A DNA stretch of 64,000 nt. It comes from Dasypus novemcinctus. Taxonomy: Eukaryota; Chordata; Mammalia; Cingulata; Dasypodidae. The DNA lies in contig NC_080677.1 in the NCBI RefSeq assembly GCF_030445035.2, positions 154,443,169 through 154,507,168 of the forward strand, in the 5' to 3' direction. Made by a program: the position numbers and the translations under genes. The notes beneath the pieces are model-generated. The model was not told where the DNA came from. It searched no databases and saw only the letters and a program-made list of their open reading frames with translations. Shown here piece by piece: positions 55,553-64,000 of this stretch (position 1 is its first letter; each line of letters opens with the position of its first letter).

Positions 55553-58500
55553 CATTGTGGGGAGCTCGGTCCTGCTAGCGAGGTGGTTGGAACCAAGGAG
55601 TGAGAAGACGAGCAGCTCCATGAGCAACACCACCATCATCTCTGGCACTGTGGGCCTGGCCCCAGCGGCGGGCCGGGTGGCGGAGGTGGCAGCAGTGGAG
55701 GCAGTGGAGGCAGCGGCACCGAGGTAATCCAGATGACGAATGTGTCCCCAGTGCTAATGTGTCTGCTAGCTCTGAGCAGATGCGGACTCTCTTCGATTTC
55801 CTAGGCAAGATCGACAAATTGCGCCTCTTCCCGCCGGATGATTCACCTTTGGCAGTCTCATCCCGTGTCTGCTTTGTTAAGTTCCATGATCCAGACTCAG
55901 CAGTTGTGGCACAGCATCTGACAAACACTGTATTCATTGACAGAGCTTTGATAGTTGTACCATATGTAGAAGGAGTTATTCCTGATGAGACTAAGGTTTT
56001 GTCTCTCTTGGCGCCAGCTAATGCAGTGGCAGGTCTTCTGCCTGGTGGTGGACTCCTTCCTACACCCAACCCACTTACCCAGATTGGCGCTGTTTCGTTG
56101 GCTGCTTTGGGAGCTCCAACTCTTGATCCTGCCCTTGCTGGACTTGGGCTTCCTGGAGCAAACTTGAACTCTCAGTCTCTTGCTGCAGATCAGTTGCTGA
56201 AGCTTAGGAGTACTGTTGATCCCAAGTTGAATCATGTAGCTGCTGGTCTTGTTTCACCAAGTCTGAAATCAGATATGTCTAGGAAAGAAATAGAGGAAGC
56301 CATGAAGAGTATGAGAAGCACAGTCCCTAATTTCTGCTGCTATAGAACCAGATAAGAAGAAAGAAAAACGAAGGCATTCAAGGTCAAGATCACGTTCTAG
56401 GAGAAGGAGGATTCCCTCATCTTCTAGACACAGGTGATCAAGAAGCAGATCAAGAAGGAGATCATATTCTAAGTCAAGGAGTAGGCGACAATCCAAAAGT
56501 CCAAGACAGAGAAGATTTCATTCCAGAGAAAGAAGTAGAAGGTCAAGAAGCACATCAAAAACCAGAGACAAAAAGAAAGGAAACAAAGAAAAGAAATGTT
56601 CCAAAACACCACCAAAAAGTTATAGCACAGTCAGATGTTCTAGAAGTGCAAGCAGAGAAAGACAATGAAGAAGAAGCAGGAGTGGAACAAGATCTCCAAA
56701 AAAGCCTGGGTCTCCTAAAAGAAAATTGTCTCGCTCCCCATCTCCTAGGAGACATAAAAAGGAGAAGAAGAAAGATAAAGAAAAGAAAGAAGCAGAGATG
56801 AAAGAGAACGATCAACAAGTAAGAAGAAGAGTAAAGAAAAGGAAAAGGATTGGGAAAGAAAATCAGAGAGTGATAAAGATGTAAAAGTTACACGGGATTA
56901 TGATGAAGAGGAACAGGGGTATGACAGCGAGAACGAGAAAAAAGAAGAGAAGAAACAACAGAAGCAGGTTCCCCTAAAACAAAGGAATGTTCTGTGGAAA
57001 AGGGAACTGCTGATTCACTAAGAGAATCCAAAGTGAATGGAGATGATCATCATGAAGAAGACAAAGAAGACATGGATATGAGTGACTGAATATTGCCTTT
57101 ACAAGGAATCCAACTGTATATGTGCATCACTGTCATTCTTTTGTGTAATTTCTTAATGCTGTATTTGTTCATCTCAAACCTAGATGTATACAGCTCTGAG
57201 TTATAAATGGTTATAAAATTCCTGATATTGATTTAATTACATCAGAAGCTTTTAGAAAATGGTACATGAGTAATCAGTTCTTGTCGGGGTGAAATCTGAT
57301 TGAGTAACCCAGCAGTTTTACTATCCTGATGCTGCAGCATAACAAAAATGAAAAACTGCACGCATCGACAGCAGGCATGGATCGTTTATGTTGTATGTCT
57401 CCTTTATTAAGTAAGTTCACTTATATTATTTCCAGAATTTGATTCATTGCCATAATAGAGCCATGTATGGAATGCACTGATTGCATGTTATTTGTGACAG
57501 GAATATCCTAAATGTCATTAAAATCCTCCAACATGATGGATCTACTTATGGTCTTGTTTGTTGACATGACAAATTAATATTCTTATAATTACATCTGGAA
57601 ATGAGCATTTGAAATAGATAATCCTTTAAGCCTTGTGGCTAAATTTTTGTGGCTTTTGTTTAACTTCGAAAGGTAATATATGCACTAACCTTTTTCGATG
57701 GCTAATAAGGCTCTAATTACAGGCCCAAAAGATGTGAAATGAAACTGTCTTTGGCAGTGAGTGAAGAGCAGCATATTTTGAAATAGAGTTGTATACTTCT
57801 TTGTACAGTGTTTGGGATTTTTTAAAATCTGAAATTATTCCACAGCATCAGTGAAAACTATCTGCCTATCCTGAGTCCATCTCTAAACAAAAGTTATCTT
57901 GCCCTGATTTTCAATTTTCCACTCTTTTAATTTGTTTTCAGCTCAGTGTTGGAAAACAGGGTAGTGCATTTTAAATTGACCTTCATATGCTTTTAAAATA
58001 AGACAAATCTACTTGATAATGTACTTTTTATTTGATCTCAACTTGTATAAAACCAATAAATTTATGTTACCGTTACTGCAATAATAATCTTTTCTTTTTT
58101 AAAGATTTATTTTTTATTTATTTCTCTCCCCTTCCCTGCCCCCTTCCCCCAGTTGTCTTCTCTCAGTGTCCATTCGCTGTCTCAGCTTGTATTCTTGTCA
58201 GTGGCACCCAGAATCTGGGTGCTGTTTTGTTGCGTCATCTTGCTGCGTCAGCTCTCCATGTGTGCGATGCCATTCCTGGGCAGGCTACACTTTCTTTCCT
58301 GCTGGGCAGCTCTCCTTACGGGGCACACTCCTTGCGTGGCGGGGGGGCTCCCCTACGTGGGGGGGCACCCCTGCATGTCAGGGCACTCCTTGCGCGCATC
58401 AGCACTGCGCATGGGCCAGCTCCACACAGGTCAAGGAGGCCCAGGGTTTGAACCGCGGACTTCCCATGTGGTAGACGGACGCCCTTATCCTCTGGGCCAA

Positions 58501-58718
58501 GTCCGCTTCCCACTGCAATAGTAATCTTATGCACTCAGTGATTCCATGTTATATGCAAAGTAGTTATGTAACAGTTTTCTTAGTAACAGGAGTTTCAAAC
58601 TTCACTTTTGGGCAGTAAAAACGAAAGTAGGCTATAGTCTGTGCCATGCTGATGTACAGTTTCTGAATTTGTATTACAAGACTTTGATAATAAAACTCTT
58701 AAACTTAAAAAAAAAAAA
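55553..58718 (+). pseudogene. SRSF11: SRSF11 processed pseudogene
   Basis: SRSF11 (p54) is a nuclear SR-family splicing factor with an N-terminal RRM and a long RS domain. This is an intronless retrocopy. ATG at 55620 opens MSNTTIISG, a frameshift follows in the Gly-rich linker, then a 198-codon frame (about 55759-56355) reads through the RRM (SSEQMRTLF, RVCFVKFHDPDSAVVAQHL, RALIVVPYVEGVIPDE) and the LLPGGGLLPTPNPLTQIGA segment. A second frameshift near 56308 breaks the frame before SLISAAIEPDKK. An in-frame TGA lies at 56435-56437 in the RS region, with further damage after. The parental end DMDMSD and stop are still visible at 57072-57089. The 3' UTR ends with AATAAA (58689-58694) and an A run from about 58707. 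TSD-like AAAGAATAATGATA / AAAGAATAATTATA flank it. Confidence 0.93.
58092..58511 (-). mobile_element. DAS-III-like SINE inside the SRSF11 pseudogene
   Basis: Reversed tail TTTTTTAAAGATTTATTTTT at the left, GC-rich body (GCGTGGCGGGGGGGCTCC), and the reversed head GGTTTGAACCGCGGACTTCC to GGGCCAAGTCCGCTTCCC at the right. TSD ACTGCAATAATAATCTT / ACTGCAATAGTAATCTT (58075-58091, 58512-58528) duplicates 3' UTR sequence of the pseudogene. The SINE therefore came after the retrocopy. Confidence 0.93.
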
Positions 58719-58769
58719 GAATAATTATACAACCATGATAACATGAACACTGCTTATGGATTTCCAATT

Positions 58770-58925
58770 ATTAGACTTGTTTATTCAGCAATAACTTAAT
58801 GAGTGTATACCACGTACCAGGCACTGTTCCAGGAACTGGTGATTAAACAATTTTAAAAACAGACAAAAATTCCTGCCCATATTGAGCTTCCATTCTAAGA
58901 AGAGTTACTGGTTGAAGGAAAAATT
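58770..58925 (-). mobile_element. L2 3' part, antisense
   Basis: TTGTTTATTCAGCAATAACT, ACGTACCAGGCACTGTTCCA, GGAACTGGTGATTAAACA, AAAAATTCCTGCCCATATTG and AGCTTCCATTCTAAG are the antisense L2 3' end. Confidence 0.82.
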
Positions 58926-58959
58926 TTAAAGATACACAGGAATCAGATAAATCTCACTT

Positions 58960-59105
58960 ATGTAAAATAATATGCAAAGAGAGAGAAATACACCAAACTG
59001 TTAACAGTGGTTATCTTTGGGTGGTAATATGGCCGATGTTTGCTTTCCTGTTGATGCTTCTTCAGTATTTTCCAACTTTTCCACCAAAAGCCTGTATTAC
59101 TTCCT
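58960..59105 (+). mobile_element. L1M 3' UTR fragment
   Basis: ACACCAAACTGTTAACAGTG, GTTATCTTTGGGTGGTAATA and CTTCAGTATTTTCCAACTTT are a common L1M 3' segment. Confidence 0.65.
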
Positions 59106-59149
59106 CAGTTAGAAAAAGATAAATATATATGTATGCATACTTAGAGGAT

Positions 59150-59215
59150 AGTCAAGAGGTTTAAATGAATTATAAGACGTGCTTGGCAAAGAACAAACTT
59201 TCAATAAATGTCAGT
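59150..59215 (+). mobile_element. MIR 3' scrap
   Basis: TTAAATGAATTATAAGACGT then GCTTGGCAAAGAACAAAC and TTTCAATAAATGTCAG are a short MIR 3' end. Confidence 0.5.
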
Positions 59216-60229
59216 TTTCCTTTCCCTTGCAATCTGAAGATTGTTTTTCTCCTTCTTTACTATGGTTGGTTTGGTCTGTTGTCATCACATTCTTGCATCG
59301 CTTTACAGTAAGTATTTTAACTCAACCAAAATTGCCATACTCCTTATTAAATGGGTGGCCTTTAATTTTGAGAATTCCCATTGCTTTAAAGTCCAGACCT
59401 GTAGGGGTGAGATCTTTAGGTAAACGTACTTGCTCAAGCACCTCAGCTCATTCTATGCAAGGAATTGCTCTCTTTACAACGGGAATTGATAAATGCATGT
59501 TTCTGTGGTTACTATTCTTCTTTTACTAACGATAAATAATCCAGTGTTAGCCTCCTAAATAAAAGCAAGGAGATGGGCTCACCTCTAATAGCAGAAATAT
59601 ATCATGACATTTTCCAGGCTACTTTTAGTTTTGCGGGTATTCTTTGTACAATCTAGTTAATAATGTGTAAGTCTCAATTTTGAAGAATTTAACAAACAGA
59701 CATAAAAATGCATACCTGGTGAGAACTTGCCATAAAATGTGCCATATATGGGGTGCCTTTTCTAAATTTAGATGATCATTTAGACTATTATCATTAGATT
59801 AACCATATATACAAATTGCGTGAAGTAGAATCACTCTCTCCTGGGCCTTAACCAGTTCCTTGAGACTCTTCTTCTCATAAACACTAAATGATCTGGATTA
59901 TGTTGCAGCCTGGAAATCCTTGACTCAGAACAACTTTCCTTTCACTCTCACCTCATCCCCTGCTGGTTCCGTGGGGATTTTAATTGAGAGTTGACTGAGC
60001 ACTATAGCAGATTCCCTGAGAAGGGCTCACATAGAACCTGAAGGGACAATCATTGCATTTCCACCCAAGTTAGGTAGTTGGTACTCATGCAGAGAACAAG
60101 TGAAGAATGGTTTTGGATGCCATGAAACTCTGTAACTGCAAACAGACCAGTACTGGTCCAGCACAGAAGGTTCTGGAAAGTGCAGGCAAACTAGGTTAAG
60201 TCAGTTTTGAGATGAACCTTAAACATTTA
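59216..60229. other. Unassigned stretch
   Basis: No gene recognised. A donor-like ACA|GTAAGT occurs at about 59305-59313 but with no good acceptor upstream. Confidence 0.4.
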
Positions 60230-60470
60230 CGGAAATGGATATAATAACACTTACAATGGCGCAGGCAGTGTGCTGAGTATTTTGCATGTACTAACCTCTT
60301 AATCCAAATCACCACCATATGATGTGGATCTATCATTATCCCAAGGCTACCTATGAAGAAACTGAGGCACGGGGCATAAAGAAGCCTCCCTTAGGTTTCA
60401 CAGTTAACAAGGGGGCAGGAGCAGGGCTCAAATCCAGCAATGTGGGACTAGCACCCACTTCCTAAACCGT
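60230..60470 (-). mobile_element. MIR, antisense, near full length
   Basis: AATAACACTTACAATGGCGC, GGCAGTGTGCTGAGTATTTT, GAAGAAACTGAGGCACGGGG, TTTCACAGTTAACAAGG and GGAGCAGGGCTCAAATCCAG follow the antisense MIR. Confidence 0.85.
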
Positions 60471-61358
60471 CACAGGGAAGGCATTCCAGGCACAAGACGG
60501 ACACACAACGCCCCAGGCTCCCCTGCCTTCCTGCTTTCCTGGGGCTGCTTGAAGCCCGATGACCTTACCCCAGTCTCCCTTCTCTTCTGGACTTATTTAA
60601 GTGATGTTATGGGAAGGGCCAGCGACCTGCGTTTTCCAGCAGCCAGTGCCCCTCACTCTGCTTTAGAAACCCCTTGGAATCACATGCAGGATAAATTTCA
60701 GGGGCCTCAAAGATTTGAGGAACATCTGCCTTTCTCCCTCTGTCTCTCTCCTCCTCTTTTCCTCCTTCTAAATAAATAGTTCGGCAAAATAACATATGAG
60801 ACTTTGAGTTATTTGCACATCCACATTCAAATTAATCTTGGAGCTCACGTACTCGCAGCCCCGCAAAAACTGAAAAGCAATAGGGTTGCCTTATACACTC
60901 TGATGTTTCGGCTTTATGTATTTAAACAGGTCAGCACAAGCCACCTTCTAGGGGCAAACTAGAAGTCTGTAATTCTTAAAGAAGAGAAATGTAAGCTTAG
61001 TAACATTTGGGTTTTTTCCTCCTATTTCAGTATAAGTCTTGCTCTGTCCACCAAGCTAACCGGACGCAGAAGAGCACCAAATGGGTGGACGGGAGCTCAA
61101 GGTGAGCATTCCGGGAGCATCCCCCGCGCCAAGCACTGCCCGGGTCAGTTCTCTGTTCCCCGCCTTGCTTTGTCTTCAAAGGCCTGCCAGGCTTGGAGTT
61201 GCTGAGCAGTGTCCGGGGACGCCCGTTTAAGGCTCTCTGAGTGAACTATTTTAATTCAGTGAAGTATTTCATGCCAGCCTTCCACTTTCCAAATGTGGAA
61301 ACCTAGTCAACGTTATGAGATTGGTGTTTGGTTAATATTTTCCTCTTTAGTAGTTTTG
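60471..61358. other. Unassigned stretch with a candidate exon
   Basis: No repeat recognised. Local CpG content rises at 61060-61230. It contains the candidate exon at 61031-61101. Confidence 0.4.
61031..61101 (+). other. Candidate spliced exon, plus strand
   Basis: An excellent acceptor precedes it: the pyrimidine tract GGTTTTTTCCTCCTATTTCAG ends at 61030, with a branch-point-like CTTAGTAAC about 30 bases upstream. A consensus-like donor, CAAG|GTGAGC, follows at 61101/61102. The 71-base segment is open in two frames, one starting YKSCSVHQANRTQ and running to KWVDGSS. I do not recognise the peptide. The segment is outside recognised repeats. It could be an exon of a gene spanning this region, or a chance pairing of splice motifs. 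Confidence 0.35.
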
Positions 61359-61733
61359 TTTTGTTTTTTTAAAGATTTATTTTTATTTTTATTTAATTCC
61401 CCTCCCCTCCCCCGGTTGTCTGTTTCCTGTGTCTTTTTGCTGGGTCTTGTTTCTTTGTCCGCTTCTGTTGTCAGCGGCACAGGAAGTGTGGGCGGCGCCA
61501 TTCCTGGGCAGGCTGCTCCCTCCTTCGCGCTGGGCGGCTCTCCTTATGGGTGCACTCCTTGCGCGTGGGGCTCCCCTACGCGGGGGACACCCCTGCGTGG
61601 CAGGGCACTCCTTGCGTGCATCAGCACTGCACATGGGCCAGCTCCACACGGGTCAAGCAGGCCCGGGGCTTGAACCGCGGACCTCCCATGTGGTAGACGG
61701 ACGCCCTAACCACTGGTCCAAAGTCCGTTTCCC
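61359..61733 (-). mobile_element. DAS-III-like SINE
   Basis: Reversed tail TTTTTTTAAAGATTTATTTT and reversed head with CTTGAACCGCGGACCTCCCA. GC-rich body rich in CpG (GCGTGGGGCTCCCCTACGCG). The exact 17-bp TSD CCTCTTTAGTAGTTTTG at 61342-61358 and 61734-61750 and its high CpG content suggest the youngest SINE in the window. Confidence 0.95.
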
Positions 61734-61789
61734 CCTCTTTAGTAGTTTTGCATTGGTAGAAAGTTCACAACATTGCAGGAGACATAAGG

Positions 61790-62240
61790 AACACATTTTC
61801 ACAAAGAAAAAGACTGGAATCAGAGCGGCTTTATTCAAAATAGCAAAACCAAACAAAACAGAAACAAACTCAAATGCCCTTCAACAGTGGAATGAATACC
61901 TATAAATAATAATGTATTCGTGAATATGCCACAGCAACGAAAAGAACGAACTGTTGCTAGCTATAATAACATAAATGAATCTCACAGAGATTTGAGAGAA
62001 AGAGACAAAAACCAAAGATGATGAACTGTGTGATCCCAGCCACATTAGGTCCAAGTCCAGGTGAAACCAGCCTATACTGATAAAAGTCAGGTGGGCAGGG
62101 CGCCGGTCATTGACTAGAACAAGCAAGAAGCCTCCCCAGGTACTGAAAGTGGTCCAATTCTTCATCTGGTGCAAGGTGTATGCGAATATATAAAAATTTA
62201 TTTATAGAGCTACACACTTAGTATCACTGTCCTTTACTAA
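61790..62240 (+). mobile_element. L1M ORF2 end and 3' UTR fragment
   Basis: TTATTCAAAATAGCAAAACC, CAAATGCCCTTCAACAGTGG, TGAATCTCACAGAGATTTGA and TGTGTGATCCCAGCCACATT follow the L1M ORF2 3' end, continuing into CTACACACTTAGTATCACTG. Dead. Confidence 0.65.
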
Positions 62241-62736
62241 ATTTTTTTACTTAAAAAAAGACCGTAATAATTATGCTAAATAGTTTCCATTTGCCCCTTC
62301 CACTTCCCCATTGTCCCACCTGCTCGTCACCCTTTCCACTCAGCTCTGTGCCAGAGAGGACTGGCCAACCTGAATGGACCAAGCCAGCGGACCCCTTTGC
62401 CCCCTGGCTTCTGGTTGGGTTTTGCCAATGGGAAGCATGGTGAGAGATCCAGGAAGTGGGTAGTGGGGAGGTGAGGGCAGGGGTTATCTCTACCGACCTC
62501 TCCTGGCCAGGATGCTTTGGACTGGCCTTGACTATCTCCTGAAATCCTGAGCTCCTTGGCCACACCATTCCCTCGGCTCCGCTGCCCTTCCCTGCAAGGT
62601 GGCTAAGGAGATCTGTTGCTACTGGCCCCAGGTTCTGGCTTTGTCCCTTGGGGATTCCCTAAATCATGTCCTGACCTTTGAAGACAGTACCTTTAAAAAA
62701 AACTCTCCTTAATTCTCCCTAATAAAACATGCTATC
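62241..62736. other. Unassigned stretch
   Basis: Moderately GC-rich, no gene or repeat recognised. Frames of 78-105 codons on the minus strand look like chance. Confidence 0.4.
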
Positions 62737-63322
62737 TGTACTAGTCAGCCGAGGGGTGCTGATGCAAAGTACAAGAAATTTGTTGGGTTTTATAAAGCGT
62801 ATTTATTTGGAGTAAAAGCTGACAGTTACAAGGCCCTCAAGAGTCCAACTCAAGGTTGGTTTCTCACCAAAGTCTGTTGCCACGTGTTGAAGCAAGCCGG
62901 AGGGTGAGCTCTGCCGGGTCTCTCGGGCCTTCTCAGCTGTTCTGTTCTCTTTGGTTGCAAACTATCAGGCAAATGGCTCATCTCTCTTCCCATGGCTTTA
63001 GCTGACTGAGCCTTCTCCTTTCTGTCACGTGGCAGGACTGAAATGACCAAGTTCTCTCCTCTTCCGTGTCTGTGGAGCTCTCTCTCTTCCAGTGTGTGCG
63101 TCTGTGTGTCTGCTTTTAGCAGCCCGCCAAGGGAGCAGGGACTCAACCCTGAGCCATGCCCCACTGGCATGGTCAAATCAAAGCCCTAATCTGAACACGT
63201 CATCGAATCAAGGCATGCCAGCTGAATCCAAGGCAGGCAAAGGGCTCACACCCAGAGGAACAGATTAGTTTACAAACATAAGCTCTCTTTTTGGGGTTTA
63301 TAAGTGATCTCAAACTTCCACA
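62737..63322 (-). mobile_element. Solo LTR of an endogenous retrovirus (LTR copy 4)
   Basis: Plus strand starts TGTACTAGTCAGCCGAGGGG and ends TCAAACTTCCACA. Same family and direction as 49719-50354 (shared GGGTGCTGATGCAAAGTA-like start, CATGCCCCACTGGCATGGTC-like block and AGGGCTCACACCCAGAGGAA-like right part). Flanking pentamers CTATC (62732-62736) and CCATC (63323-63327) fit a TSD with one mismatch. No internal viral sequence seen. Confidence 0.78.
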
Positions 63323-64000
63323 CCATCTGCTTTCTGTAGGATTCCTGATGCACATATTAACCATTGTTAAAGATAACGCTGCCTTCCTCCCAGGGGATTC
63401 TAAATATAGAAACAGTGGGAAACCCAAAATTTTGCCTCCATTAGGTGTTATCTGTGATGATAATAAAATTGAGGCACATGTTTTGGATGCAGTGAATTTT
63501 TTGCTTTTGTACGACTTTTTTTTCTCCACTCTAGCTTCCAGGAGAGCATAGGGAATCGCATCAGAGGGTCTAAAACTTTGCTACAAACCTCCAAGATCTG
63601 CTTCTTAAAACTCCAGGCATGTGAGTGGGGCCTTTGCAGAAACATACCCAAGTGCCCAGGACAGAAAAAACCCACAGCAGAAAGAGCCTTTATTATAGAA
63701 AAAAAAAAAAAAAGCCTTAGGGGTCAATGGCTAAAATGTATATTGCAAAATGGGCAGGAATAAATAACTTGCATGGGAATATATAACACCATAATATCAC
63801 ATGAAGCACTGCCCCACGTGTCCACAATCTAAAGAAAGGCCTAGAAGCATCATGAAATGGCACAGTTGTTATTAGGATCTTCCTAAAGTCCCTAGACTCT
63901 TCAAATGTTCAAACTTTGATATAAAATATACTTTTGAGGCTCTTTTTCTCAAATATAGAAAACCTGAATTATTGAAATTTAAAAGCACAAGCGGGTTTCA
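63323..64000. other. Unassigned stretch to the window edge
   Basis: No gene recognised. A run of 15 or so A lies at about 63699-63713, which might be a retroelement tail, but no body was recognised upstream. Confidence 0.4.

Noticed and set aside
55575..56235. Minus-strand ORFs of 112-164 codons opposite SRSF11
   Set aside because: They are antisense shadows of the SRSF11 retrocopy.
61389..61905. 158-codon ORF downstream of the candidate exon
   Set aside because: It is mostly the DAS-SINE at 61359-61733 read through into L1 sequence, so it does not support the candidate exon.

Overview
The window is nuclear DNA from a placental mammal, most likely a xenarthran and probably an armadillo (Dasypus or a close relative). 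The main reason is a set of tRNA-derived SINEs that look like the xenarthran DAS family. They begin with a GGAAGCGGACTTGG-type head, carry degenerate A and B boxes, end in an A-rich AATAAATAAA/TCTTTAAA tail, and sit between target-site duplications (TSDs). Around them are pan-mammalian fossils (L2, MIR, MER5A-type hAT, MaLR-like LTRs, old L1) and lineage-looking L1 3' ends and solo LTRs. Subfamily names are assigned by eye.

I recognise no intact protein-coding gene, rRNA, tRNA or CRISPR array. The one gene-derived feature I can name with confidence is a processed pseudogene of the splicing factor SRSF11 at 55.55-58.72 kb. It has 5' UTR, a broken CDS, 3' UTR, AATAAA, a poly(A) tail and TSDs, and a DAS-SINE later landed in its 3' UTR.

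Layout. 0-2 kb: antisense L1 ORF2 piece, solo LTR, antisense L1 5' UTR. 2-9 kb: L1 3' end, DAS-SINEs, L2 and MIR. 9.2-13.3 kb: L1 3' halves and an antisense L1/HAL1-like 5' region. 13.7-19.3 kb: two copies of a 365-bp LTR-tail plus MER5A block, with a HAL1-like element (15.22-18.94 kb, own TSD, ORF1 but no ORF2) inserted at the edge of the second copy and itself hit by a hAT element and a solo LTR. 19.3-34.2 kb: mostly unassigned sequence with MIR, L2 and SINEs, and a CpG-island-like block at 24.38-24.79 kb. 34.6-42.5 kb: several nested L1s. 42.5-49.3 kb: mostly unassigned, with a CTCTAC-type satellite at 44.3 kb and GC-rich DNA at 44.9-45.6 kb. 49.3-55.4 kb: a long sense L1 interrupted by a solo LTR and a DAS-SINE. 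55.5-58.7 kb: the SRSF11 pseudogene. 58.7-64 kb: L2, MIR, L1, DAS-SINE and another solo LTR.

The pattern fits intergenic or intronic DNA. Two short segments with good splice consensus on both sides (plus 61031-61101, minus 26546-26650) and the CpG-rich block are the best leads for unrecognised transcription. I did not find a convincing new biological system. The most informative signal is the nesting of elements, which gives a relative history of insertions.
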